Origin: JBEIJQ01 sp040380145
GTDB taxonomy: Bacteria; Bacteroidota; Bacteroidia; Chitinophagales; Saprospiraceae
Direction: 5' to 3'
Assembly (NCBI GenBank): GCA_040380145.1
Contig: JBEIJQ010000083.1
Location: forward strand, 1-13,441
Length of the DNA stretch: 13,441 nucleotides
The position numbers and the translations under genes were made by a program. The notes beneath the pieces were generated by a model that saw nothing but the letters and a program-made list of their open reading frames with translations, searched no databases and was not told where the DNA came from. Below, piece after piece: positions 6,873-13,441 of the stretch (position 1 is its first letter; every line of letters starts with the position of its first letter).

Positions 6873-8408
6873 ATGACGCTCCTCCGCAAACTCGCCGGCG
6901 AAACCGCCGTTTACGGGGCCACCACGGTGGCGGCGCGTCTGTTGAACTACTTGTTGGTGCCGGTGCACACGCGCGTCTTTTCGCCGGACGAGTACGGGAT
7001 CGTGACCGACCTGTACGCCTATGTGGGCTTTTTCGTGGTGCTGTTCAGCTATCGGATGGAAACCGCCTATTTCCGTTTCGCTGGCAGCGATGCCCTGCAG
7101 CAGCGCCGCACCTTTGTGACCGCCACGGGCTCCATCCTGCTCAGTTCGATGGTGCTCAGCGGACTGCTGGCCCTCAACGCGGAATCCCTGGCGATCGCGC
7201 TGCGCTATTCCCACCAAGAAAGCGCCGTGGCGTGGATGGCCGTCGTCCTCGGACTGGACGCGCTCACGGCCGTACCTTTCGCGCAACTGCGCCTGCGCGG
7301 CCACGCTTGGCGTTTCGGCGCCGCCCGTATGCTCAACATCGGGATCAACATCGCCGCGAGCCTGTTCTTTTTGCTGGTCTGTCCGGCCCTGTACGAGGGC
7401 GGACACGATTGGGTGCTGACGGTTTACGATCCGGATCTGGGCGTGGGCTATGTTTTTTACGCGAATTTTTTGGCCAGCATGGTCACTTTGGTTTTTTTGG
7501 CCCGCGAATTCGGCAGTTGGGAGCAGATCAAGGTGTTTTGGCGGGATTTCGACAGCGCGCTCTGGCAGCGGATGATGCATTACTCCCTGCCCCTCGTGAT
7601 CGTGGGACTGGCCGGCATCGCCAACGAAGTCCTCGACCGCATCCTGCTGAAATACCTGTTGCCGGGCGACTTGGAGGCCCGTTTCACGGGCGTCGGCGTT
7701 TACGGCGCCTGCTACAAACTCGCCATGCTGATGACCATCCTCACGCAGGCGTTCAATTACGCTGCCGAACCTTTCTTTTTCCGGCACGCCGAACGCGCCG
7801 ATGCCCGGCAACTGTATGCCCGCGTGGCAAAGGCTTTCGCCGCGGTAGGCGCGCTGACTTTTGCCGGCGTGATGCTCTTTCTCGATGTTTTCCAACTGTT
7901 TATCGGAGGCGAAGGCTACCGCGAAGGACTGGGTGTGGTGCCCATTCTGCTCATGGCCAATTTGTTTCTCGGACTCTACTACAATGTGTCGGTGTGGTTC
8001 AAACTCACCGACCGCACCCTGATGGGCGCGTGGATCGCGCTCGGCGGCGCCGCCGTGACGATCTGCCTCAATGTTTGGCTGATCCCCCAGGTCGGTTATA
8101 TGGGTTCCGCTTGGGCCACTCTGGCCTGCTATGCGGCCATGCTCGCGGCCACCGGACTGATCGGCCACCGCTATTACCCGGTGCCCTATCCCGTGGCGAA
8201 GATCGCCCTGTATATTTCCGCCGGCGTGGCCCTGTATCTGTTGGGCCAACTGCTCGAGGGATGGATCGGGTACGGTTTTTGGGCAAAAATGTTCGTGCAT
8301 TCCGTACTTTTGACGGCTTTTGCGGCCTATTTGGCGGATTCCGAGGGATTGCCCCTGCAGGAGTACGCCCAAAAATTTTTCCCGAAAATATTCCCGCAGC
8401 GACCATGA
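6873..8408 (+). CDS. Wzx-type polysaccharide/lipid-linked oligosaccharide flippase
   Basis: This encodes 511 residues, hydrophobic throughout, in a pattern of roughly 12-14 membrane segments (count by eye). The N-terminus (LAGETAVYGATTVAARLLNY, then LLVPVHTRVFSPDEYG) is a hallmark of the MOP/MATE-like polysaccharide exporters of Bacteroidota. A later YSLPLVIVGLAGIANEVLDR and the FNYAAEPFFFRHAE stretch fit the same family. It should flip undecaprenyl-linked glycans across the inner membrane for surface polysaccharide or lipopolysaccharide assembly. It could act on products of the adjacent GT2 enzyme, but that is inference from position. The stop TGA is shared in an ATGA overlap with dut, suggesting coupled translation. 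The tail YAQKFFPKIFPQRP is encoded by an A/T-rich tract resembling the other tract repeats. Confidence 0.9.
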   Translation: MTLLRKLAGETAVYGATTVAARLLNYLLVPVHTRVFSPDEYGIVTDLYAYVGFFVVLFSYRMETAYFRFAGSDALQQRRTFVTATGSILLSSMVLSGLLALNAESLAIALRYSHQESAVAWMAVVLGLDALTAVPFAQLRLRGHAWRFGAARMLNIGINIAASLFFLLVCPALYEGGHDWVLTVYDPDLGVGYVFYANFLASMVTLVFLAREFGSWEQIKVFWRDFDSALWQRMMHYSLPLVIVGLAGIANEVLDRILLKYLLPGDLEARFTGVGVYGACYKLAMLMTILTQAFNYAAEPFFFRHAERADARQLYARVAKAFAAVGALTFAGVMLFLDVFQLFIGGEGYREGLGVVPILLMANLFLGLYYNVSVWFKLTDRTLMGAWIALGGAAVTICLNVWLIPQVGYMGSAWATLACYAAMLAATGLIGHRYYPVPYPVAKIALYISAGVALYLLGQLLEGWIGYGFWAKMFVHSVLLTAFAAYLADSEGLPLQEYAQKFFPKIFPQRP

Positions 8409-8851
8409 AGGTCAATGTCGTCAACCGATCCCGAAATCCCCTGCCCCGGTACGAAACCGCGGGCAGCGCCGGTTTGGACCTCTGCGCCGAGCTCGATGCG
8501 CCCCTCGAACTCGGCCCCTTGGAACGCACCCTCGTGCCCACTGGGCTGTTCGTCGAGATCCCCCTCGGCTATGAAGCCCAGATCCGCCCCCGCAGCGGGC
8601 TGGCCCTCAAAAAAGGACTATCGATGCCCAATACGCCGGGCACCATCGACAGCGATTATCGGGGCGAGATCAAGGTCATCCTCATCAACCTTTCCAACGA
8701 AACGGTCCAAATCGCCCCCGGCGAACGGATCGCCCAACTGGTGGTGGCCCGCCACGAACGCATCGAATGGCAGCCCGTCGAACAGCTCGGCGAAACCGGT
8801 CGCGGCAGCGGCGGTTTCGGCAGCACCGGAACCGAAAGGCCCAACTTCTGA
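8405..8851 (+). CDS. dut: Deoxyuridine 5'-triphosphate nucleotidohydrolase (dUTPase)
   Basis: This encodes 148 residues, the normal length for the trimeric family. All five motifs are visible: AGSAGLDL (19-26), PRSG (62-65), GTIDSDYRGEI (79-89, with the water-activating D82 and the base-stacking Y85), GERIAQLV (106-113) and the C-terminal lid RGSGGFGSTG (133-142). It hydrolyses dUTP to dUMP and pyrophosphate in the cytoplasm, keeping uracil out of DNA and feeding dTMP synthesis. The ATG at 8405 overlaps the flippase stop by 4 bp, which fixes the start. A housekeeping enzyme inside an envelope operon looks odd, but I recall dut next to such flippase and nucleotidyltransferase genes in Bacteroidota. 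No key residue is missing. Confidence 0.96.
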   Translation: MKVNVVNRSRNPLPRYETAGSAGLDLCAELDAPLELGPLERTLVPTGLFVEIPLGYEAQIRPRSGLALKKGLSMPNTPGTIDSDYRGEIKVILINLSNETVQIAPGERIAQLVVARHERIEWQPVEQLGETGRGSGGFGSTGTERPNF

Positions 8852-8914
8852 TTTTTGTCCCCTTTTTACCGAACTGAAAAAGCAAACCCGAAAAACGTCA
8901 CCGATCCAGAGCTT

Positions 8915-9919
8915 ATGCGCATCATCATCCCCATGGCCGGCCGGGGAACCCGCTTGCGGCCCCATACCCTCACCGTCCCCAAACCGCTGGTCTGCGTGGC
9001 CGGCAAACCCATCGTGCAGCGTCTGGTCGAAGATCTGATGGCCAGTTATGGCGGACAGGTGGAGGACATCGTGTTCATCACCGGCGAATTCGGCGAGGCA
9101 GTCGAAAACGATCTGCTGGCCCTGGCCGAAAAACTCGGTGCGCGCGGGCACATCGCCCACCAGCTCGAACAGCTCGGGACCGCCCACGCCATTCTCTGCG
9201 CCGAGGACCACCTCGCCGGCCCCGTGATCGTGGCCTTCGCCGACACGCTCTTCCGATCCGCTTTCCAGCTCGATACCCGCGAAGACGGCGTGATCTGGGT
9301 GCAGCGCGTCGAAAACCCCAAAGCATACGGCGTGGTGACACTCGACGATCATGGATACATCGACGGATTCGTCGAAAAACCGCAGACCTTCGTGTCCGAT
9401 CAGGCCATCGTGGGCATCTACTACTTCCGCGACGGCGAAAATCTGCGCCGCGAACTCCAATTTCTGCTCGACAACGATGTGCGCGTCAAAGGGGAATACC
9501 AACTGACCGACGCTCTCCAGAACATGCAGCGGGCCGGCACACGGTTCCGCACCGGCATCATCGGCGAGTGGCTCGACTGCGGCAACAAAGACGCGGTGGT
9601 ACAGGCCAACCAACGGGTGCTCGAATACGAACGCGGCGCGTCCGCCCTCGTGTCCGCCTCCGCCGATATACAGGATTCGACCATCGTCGAACCCTGCTAC
9701 ATCGGTCCAGGCACGGTGATCCGGAACGCCGTGGTGGGCCCCCATGCCTCCATCGGTCCGAACTGCACCGTCCGCAACGCCGTCGTCCGCAATTCCATCG
9801 TACAGGACCATTGCCGGATCGAAAACGCGGTGCTCGACAACGCCATGCTCGGCAGCCATGTGGAACTCTGCCCCAAGCCCCAGGAGTATTCGCTCGGCGA
9901 TTTCACGACCATCCGTTGA
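8915..9919 (+). CDS. Sugar-phosphate nucleotidyltransferase with C-terminal left-handed beta-helix
   Basis: This encodes 334 residues. The start MRIIIPMAGRGTRLRPHTLT carries the nucleotide-binding signature GRGTRLRPHTLTVPK (9-23). An upstream in-frame ATG at 8855 would add 20 residues lacking family character, so 8915 was chosen, leaving 63 bp after dut. Other landmarks are a metal-binding Asp in VIVAFADTLF (D110), GFVEKP (151-156), GEYQLTDALQ (193-202) and EWLDCGNKDAV (218-228). From about 248 the chain shows hexapeptide repeats (STIVEPCYIGPGTVIRNAVV; ASIGPNCTVRNAVV), an LbH domain. The family makes NDP-sugars from NTP and sugar 1-phosphate (RmlA, GalU, GlmU types). The exact sugar and base cannot be read. 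No acetyltransferase catalytic site is evident, so the helix may serve assembly or regulation. It would supply activated sugar for the neighbouring glycosyltransferases. Confidence 0.9.
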   Translation: MRIIIPMAGRGTRLRPHTLTVPKPLVCVAGKPIVQRLVEDLMASYGGQVEDIVFITGEFGEAVENDLLALAEKLGARGHIAHQLEQLGTAHAILCAEDHLAGPVIVAFADTLFRSAFQLDTREDGVIWVQRVENPKAYGVVTLDDHGYIDGFVEKPQTFVSDQAIVGIYYFRDGENLRRELQFLLDNDVRVKGEYQLTDALQNMQRAGTRFRTGIIGEWLDCGNKDAVVQANQRVLEYERGASALVSASADIQDSTIVEPCYIGPGTVIRNAVVGPHASIGPNCTVRNAVVRNSIVQDHCRIENAVLDNAMLGSHVELCPKPQEYSLGDFTTIR

Positions 9920-9935
9920 TTTTTTGGGAAAAAAA

Positions 9936-11660
9936 ATGAAAAACTACTGCCTTTTGCTGGTGCTGGCCCTCGTTTGCGCTTGGTCGCTCCCGGGCCAACA
10001 AAACCCGCCCCCCGGCCGCACGCGCCCCGGACAGGACGACCTGTTGTTCGAAAAACAGTTCGTGGAGGCCATGCGCGAAAAAGTCCGTGGCGACCACGAA
10101 AAGGCGATTCAATCTTTCGAGGATCTGCTCCGCAAAGACAAGTCCAGCCACGCGGTCTGCTTCGAACTCGCCAAGTTGTACCGCACGACCAAGCGTTTCG
10201 ACAAAGCCCTCGAAAAGGCACGGCAAGCGCATACCCTCGCTCCGGACAACATTTTTTACGGCGTCCTCTGCGCCGACCTGCTCGAGGCCGAGGGACGATA
10301 CGCCGAATCGGCCACCGTTTTCGAAACGCTCGCCAAACGCCACCCCGCCGTGGACAGCCTGAATTTCCGATTGGCCAACGACCAGCGACGCGCCAACAAA
10401 CCCGATCTGGCGCTCAAAACATACGCCCGGATCGAGGCCCGGATCGGCCCCACGCCCGAAGTGACCCGCGAAAAAGTGGCCCTGCTCGAACAAATGGGCA
10501 AGGCCAACAAGGTCCCCGCCGAATGGGAGGCTCTGTTGGCCGTTTTTCCCGGCGAGCCCGAGTACTACGAGGCCCTTGCGAAATTTTACGAAAAAAACGG
10601 CGCCCAAGACAAGGCCATCGGCGTGTACGAACGCCTGTTGGCCGCCATCCCTGGCGACCCGAGGGCCAATCTTCGCATGGCCGAACACTACAAGGCCCGC
10701 GGAGAAGAAGAAAAATATCTCCAAACGCTCGGCCGCTTGATCCCCGATCCGGCCCTGTCCCTCGAGGAAAAAACCAAGGCGCTGGCCCCTTATGCCGCCA
10801 ACGCCCGCCAAATCTCCGACCCCGCTCGGAAATCCCTGCTGTTCGAAATGGGCAAAACCCTCGCCGAAACCTATCCCGACGATGCCGCCGCCCTCGCCCT
10901 GTACGGTGATTTCGCGCAGGCTTCCGGCAAATGGCCCTTGGCGGCAACGGCGTACCGTTCGGCGTGCAAAGCGGCTCCCAACAAGTTGGAAAACTGGAAA
11001 AACGCACTCGCCTGTTCCGCCGCCCTCGGCAGCTGGAAAGAAATGGAATCCGCCGCTGCGGAATTGTCGGAACTCTTTCCAAACGACCCCAACGGACCCT
11101 ACTTCTTGGGACTGGCGGCCGTGCATCTCGGACGCCCCGCCGATGCCCAGCCCCTTTTGCAGGACGCCATCCGCATGTCCGGCAGCCAACCGGCTCTCAA
11201 AGCCGATGCCCTGGCCGCTCAAGGACTCGCCCTTGCCCTGCAAAAACAATTCGCCAAGTCCGACGAATCCTTCGAAAAATCCCGCTCTGCCCAGCCCGAG
11301 AGCGGCTATGCCCTGTTGGCCCACAGCATGGCGCTCCTGCTGCGCGGCGACCAGAACGACCGCGCCCTGGAAACGGCCCTGAAAGCCGTGGCCCAACAAC
11401 CCGACAATCCGCTCTTTGTGGCCCAAAAAGCCCGCGCCCTGTACCGAAAACTGGATTTCGCGGGAGCCAAAACCGTCTTGGAAAAAGCCCTGCCGCTCGG
11501 TGGCGACCAAGACCCGGCCACCCTCGAACTGTACGGAGACGCCCTTTCCAAACTCGGACAAACGGACGCCGCCCTCGACAATTGGCGCAAGGCCCTCGAA
11601 AAAAATCCCGGCTCGGCAACGCTCACCAAAAAAATCGCCGCCCGAAAGGTCGAGGATTGA
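9936..11660 (+). CDS. Exported tetratricopeptide-repeat protein
   Basis: This encodes 574 residues with a signal peptide (MKNYCLLLVLALVCAWSLPG, then QQ) and no lipobox at the cleavage site. From about residue 38 almost the whole chain is made of 34-residue TPR units. Examples are LFEKQFVEAMREKVRGDHEK followed by AIQSFEDLLRKD; AVCFELAKLYRTTKRFDKAL; and a last ATLELYGDALSKLGQTDAAL followed by DNWRKALEKNPGS. TPR solenoids are protein-binding scaffolds, and here it would act in the periplasm. I recall TPR proteins of this type following the dut-nucleotidyltransferase pair in other Bacteroidota, which suggests a conserved role in envelope building; the partner is unknown. The start at 9936 lies 16 bp after the nucleotidyltransferase stop and just after an A-run, typical of Bacteroidota with weak Shine-Dalgarno sequences. 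It is the last gene of the operon. Confidence 0.88.
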   Translation: MKNYCLLLVLALVCAWSLPGQQNPPPGRTRPGQDDLLFEKQFVEAMREKVRGDHEKAIQSFEDLLRKDKSSHAVCFELAKLYRTTKRFDKALEKARQAHTLAPDNIFYGVLCADLLEAEGRYAESATVFETLAKRHPAVDSLNFRLANDQRRANKPDLALKTYARIEARIGPTPEVTREKVALLEQMGKANKVPAEWEALLAVFPGEPEYYEALAKFYEKNGAQDKAIGVYERLLAAIPGDPRANLRMAEHYKARGEEEKYLQTLGRLIPDPALSLEEKTKALAPYAANARQISDPARKSLLFEMGKTLAETYPDDAAALALYGDFAQASGKWPLAATAYRSACKAAPNKLENWKNALACSAALGSWKEMESAAAELSELFPNDPNGPYFLGLAAVHLGRPADAQPLLQDAIRMSGSQPALKADALAAQGLALALQKQFAKSDESFEKSRSAQPESGYALLAHSMALLLRGDQNDRALETALKAVAQQPDNPLFVAQKARALYRKLDFAGAKTVLEKALPLGGDQDPATLELYGDALSKLGQTDAALDNWRKALEKNPGSATLTKKIAARKVED

Positions 11661-11721
11661 TCTTTTTCGGCACACGACCGTCGTGGCGGACCACCCCATC
11701 GTTTCTGCCGCTTTTTTCTCT

Positions 11722-11756
11722 CTTTTTTTGGGGAAAAAATTTTTTAAAAAATAATT
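11722..11756. repeat. A/T-tract, copy B, downstream of the TPR gene
   Basis: Seven T, four G, six A, six T, six A and then TAATT make overlapping self-complementary blocks (AAAAAATTTTTTAAAAAA at 11734-11751). It stands in the 212-bp gap between the TPR gene and the YceI-like gene, preceded by T-runs at 11712-11729. A weak hairpin (CACGA/TCGTG, 11673-11685) lies before it but is too far from the T-runs for a standard terminator. The block may help end the operon transcript or act as bent DNA upstream of the next promoter. Confidence 0.4.
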
Positions 11757-11779
11757 CGCACAAATCAATGTTTGAACAC

Positions 11780-11787
11780 TAATTTTG
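11780..11787 (+). promoter_or_regulatory. Candidate -7 box for the YceI-like gene
   Basis: TAATTTTG is an exact match to the Bacteroidetes TAnnTTTG box and identical to the one at 2164-2171. A poor upstream element, TTCG at 11755-11758, lies 21 bp before it. Transcription would begin near 11794, about 80 nt ahead of the ATG at 11873, giving this gene its own promoter separate from the TPR operon. Confidence 0.45.
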
Positions 11788-11872
11788 CCCCGTCACTGAA
11801 CCATCTTGCTAAAAGGTTGTTTGGCAGATCGTCAACCTTATCCGTTTATCTTTTCAAAACCACTTTTTACCC

Positions 11873-12525
11873 ATGAACAGTTTCAGCAAAACCCTTTTTT
11901 CCGCGGCCACGGCTGCGATGGTGATCGGCTTGGTCTCTTGCGGCGGGCCGGAAGGCGAGCACGCCAAGACCGGCGAGGCGCAAAATCCCGCGACGGTGGA
12001 AGCCGCCGCCCAAACGTATGCCATTGATGCCGCGACCAGCGTCGTCAAGTGGGAAGGCGCAAAAGTGACGGGCAAGCACGCCGGCACGTTCGGTGTCAAA
12101 GGCGGCTCGTTGAACGTGAAGAACAACGAAATCACCGGGGGCACCTTGGAATTAGACATGACGAAGATCGTCGTGACCGATCTGGCGGCCGGCAAGGGCA
12201 AGGAAAAACTCGAAGGCCACCTGTCGGCCCCCGATTTTTTCGATGTCGCCAAGTATCCGACCAGCAAGTTCGAGATCACCGGCGTGAAGAAAGCGGAAGG
12301 TGGAGCGGCCAACGAATACGAAGTTTCCGGCAACCTCACGCTGCGCGAGGCCACCAAGAACATCACCTTCAAGGCCACGCTCGAAGTGACGGATCAATTG
12401 GTGAAGGCCACCGCCGCCCAGTTCGTGATCAACCGCCAAGATTGGGGAATCGCCATCCTGGCATGAAAGACGACCTCATCAAAAACGAAGTCGGCATCGC
12501 TTTCGAGCTGATGGCCAAGAAATAA
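11873..12525 (+). pseudogene. YceI-like lipoprotein gene with a one-base frameshift near the 3' end
   Basis: The intact frame gives 197 residues and stops at 12466. The N-terminus (MNSFSKTLFSAATAAMVIGL then VSCGG) has a lipobox with Cys23, so the product is a lipoprotein. From about residue 48 the sequence is YceI-like: YAIDAATSVVKWEGAKVTGK, HLSAPDFFDVAKYPTSKFEI, GNLTLREATKNITFKATLEV, FVINRQDWGIA. YceI domains are lipocalin-like barrels that bind polyisoprenoid or other lipids. After A194 the frame goes I-L-A-stop, while the expected ending continues in another frame (KDDLIKNEVGIAFELMAKK, stop at 12525). Adding one T between 12454 and 12455 restores GIAYPGMKDDLIKNEV and a 217-residue protein. 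This is either a sequencing or assembly error or a true recent mutation losing the last strand. The ATG of the tail at 12463 overlaps the early stop as ATGA, probably by chance. Confidence 0.85.
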
Positions 12526-12542
12526 TCCCGTTTTTTTTCGGG

Positions 12543-12580
12543 AAAATCCCGTGGCGCACCCGTGCCACGGGATTTTTTTT
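12543..12580 (+). terminator. Strong intrinsic terminator after the YceI-like gene
   Basis: AAAATCCCGTGGC (12543-12555) and GCCACGGGATTTT (12564-12576) form a perfect 13-bp stem around the 8-nt loop GCACCCGT, followed by T to 12580 (eight T in a row from 12573). It lies 18 bp after the second-frame stop at 12525, as expected if the gene normally ends there. On the minus strand only four T follow the stem, so it could end the convergent GT4 transcript less efficiently. Confidence 0.92.
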
Positions 12581-12641
12581 GCCCGAAAGTGACCCGGCGA
12601 GGTATTGGGGGGAAAACGCCGTTTCCGACGCCGGGCCCATA

Positions 12642-13441
12642 TCACGATCGGATTCGCCGGTACCAGTCGAGATAAAGTTCGGCCGAATCGGCGACTCGGG
12701 GCAATAAGGCCCTTGCGTCCTTAGGAGCCCATGGGGAAGCGAGCGCTTCGGCGCAGTGGGCCGCCCATCCGGCCGGGTCCGCTGCCGTGCGGATGTGCGG
12801 ATGGCCGTAAGCGAACCCGACTGGAGCAGAAACCACGGCGGCTCCGCAGGCCAGCGCCTCGGCCAGTACATAGCCGAACGACTCGTATTCGGCGGTGTGG
12901 AGCAGCAGACGGGATTGCCGCATCAGTTCTAGGGCCTTTTCGCGCGGTTGTTGGCCGAGAAATTCCACGGGCAGTCCGCGGGCCTTGGACATGGCTTCGA
13001 GGCGGGGTGCTTCCGGGCCTGAGCCTACGATGGCGGCCCGCAAGTCCGGGCGTTCGGGCAACAATTTTTCCACGGTTTCCAAAAAACGATCAAACCGTTT
13101 CAGGGGGATGAGCGATCCGACTCCGAGGAGGTCGTATTTTTTTTTCGAAAAAATTTTTTCCGAAAAAACATCCTCCCCGATCCCCCAAGGAATCACTGTG
13201 GAGGCGTCGCGCCCAGTGGCCTGCCGCCACGCCTCGGCCTGAAAATCCGAAACGGCGGCCGTGTGCAGGCGAGAAAGGGGCAGAAAACGCAACCAGCGGT
13301 TGTGCGGCCGGGCATCCTGTCCCATGAGCGTACAAGCCAGCGGGAGGGACCTGCCCCGTGTGGCAAGGGAGGCCAAAAACGCGGCCTCTTCTGCCCAGAA
13401 CGCGTGCACGAGCACAGGTTTCCTCTTGGCGACCAGTGCTC
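12642..13441 (-). CDS. Family 4 (GT-B fold) glycosyltransferase, N-terminus off the right edge
   Basis: The minus strand is open from the window edge to the TGA at 12642-12644, giving about 265 visible residues. GTG at 13415 is internal, because codons before it (ALVAKRKP, then VLVHAFW) continue without a stop. The C-terminal nucleotide-sugar-binding half is complete: VIPWGIGEDVF, then LLGVGSLIPLKRFDRFLETV, AAIVGSGPEAPRLEAMSKAR, and the EX7E motif ESFGYVLAE (Glu codons at 12882-12884 and 12858-12860) followed by ALACGAAVVSAPVG. Retaining GT4 enzymes transfer a sugar from an NDP-sugar, commonly in polysaccharide or glycolipid synthesis at the cytoplasmic membrane. Donor and acceptor are unknown. 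The segment FSEKIFSKKK is encoded by an A/T-tract repeat (13137-13168). The gene converges on the YceI-like gene. Confidence 0.9.
   Translation of the reverse strand, partial: ALVAKRKPVLVHAFWAEEAAFLASLATRGRSLPLACTLMGQDARPHNRWLRFLPLSRLHTAAVSDFQAEAWRQATGRDASTVIPWGIGEDVFSEKIFSKKKYDLLGVGSLIPLKRFDRFLETVEKLLPERPDLRAAIVGSGPEAPRLEAMSKARGLPVEFLGQQPREKALELMRQSRLLLHTAEYESFGYVLAEALACGAAVVSAPVGFAYGHPHIRTAADPAGWAAHCAEALASPWAPKDARALLPRVADSAELYLDWYRRIRS
13137..13168. repeat. A/T-tract palindrome, copy C, inside the GT4 gene
   Basis: Nine T, CG, six A, six T, CCG and six A follow one another, giving the overlapping palindromes TTTTTTCGAAAAAA (13140-13153) and AAAAAATTTTTT (13148-13159). It resembles copy A in the order A-run, T-run, CCG(G), A-run. 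It is translated on the minus strand as FSEKIFSKKK, in the loop just after the first strand of the GT-B C-domain, where length and sequence usually vary. Its base composition is sharply unlike the rest of the gene. Confidence 0.5.

Noticed and set aside
6579..8372. 597-codon minus-strand open frame opposite the flippase
   Set aside because: Composition is Gln/His/Arg-rich with no domain or signal, and it is fully antisense to a well-supported membrane protein.
5798..8404. Open plus-strand frame running into dut (would make a 1017-residue protein)
   Set aside because: The upstream part is Arg/Pro-rich nonsense lying out of frame over the GT2 and flippase genes. Only the part from 8405 is dUTPase.
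11673..11730. Possible terminator after the TPR gene (CACGA/TCGTG hairpin and later T-runs)
   Set aside because: The stem is only 5 bp and lies about 26 bp before the T-run, so it does not meet the usual form of an intrinsic terminator.
9903..11768. 621-codon minus-strand open frame opposite the TPR gene
   Set aside because: It is Gly/Phe/Gln-rich with no recognisable motifs. The plus strand shows regular TPR units and a signal peptide.
12463..12525. Separate 20-residue gene starting at ATG 12463
   Set aside because: Its sequence is the expected C-terminal strand of the YceI-like protein, so it is better read as the shifted tail of that gene.
1..13441. CRISPR array, tRNA/rRNA genes, insertion sequences, prophage or defence cluster
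   Set aside because: No regularly spaced repeats, cloverleaf-like segments, transposase or integrase motifs, terminal inverted repeats or defence-type domains were seen on either strand.

Overview
The window looks like chromosomal DNA of a Bacteroidota (Bacteroidetes) bacterium with a fairly GC-rich genome. Four independent signs point there. Promoter-like sites fit the Bacteroidetes consensus TTG-N(16-21)-TAnnTTTG rather than the sigma70 -35/-10 pair. The genes lack clear Shine-Dalgarno sequences. A secreted GEVED/fibronectin-type protein of the phylum's usual style is present. The cluster of flippase, dUTPase, sugar-nucleotidyltransferase and TPR protein is one I associate, from memory, with Bacteroidota. 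Genus cannot be told; a Saprospiria-like lineage is only a guess. No RNA genes, CRISPR array, insertion sequence or prophage was seen.

Layout. (1) 1-1990, minus strand: a small exported protein of unknown function followed 22 bp later by a large secreted GEVED-domain protein whose C-terminus lies off the left edge. (2) 1991-2341: a divergent control region with a well-formed minus-strand promoter and a weaker plus-strand one. (3) 2342-5275, plus: a 977-residue exported M16 zinc protease. Its 3' end overlaps by 14 bp the end of a convergent minus-strand gene (5262-5729) for an MGMT-fold protein with tryptophan in place of the alkyl-acceptor cysteine. (4) 5840-5871: a nearly perfect inverted repeat that reads as a Bacteroidetes promoter in both directions, placed between the MGMT-like gene and the next operon. 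(5) 5928-11660, plus: a tight five-gene run of GT2 glycosyltransferase, Wzx-type flippase, dUTPase, sugar-phosphate nucleotidyltransferase and exported TPR protein. (6) 11661-12525, plus: a promoter and a YceI-like lipoprotein gene carrying a one-base frameshift near its 3' end. (7) a strong intrinsic terminator at 12543-12580, then a convergent GT4 glycosyltransferase on the minus strand that runs off the right edge.

Functionally the window is dominated by cell-envelope work: polyprenyl-linked sugar transfer, flipping of lipid-linked glycans, sugar-nucleotide synthesis, a second glycosyltransferase, an exported protease, a lipoprotein and a secreted multidomain protein. dUTPase and the MGMT-like protein are nucleotide-pool and DNA-lesion functions set among them. 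The most noteworthy observations are the YceI frameshift (repaired exactly by one inserted base), the symmetric two-way promoter, the cysteine-less MGMT-like protein, and recurring A/T-tract palindromes, one of which is translated inside the GT4 gene. I found no convincing new multi-gene system.
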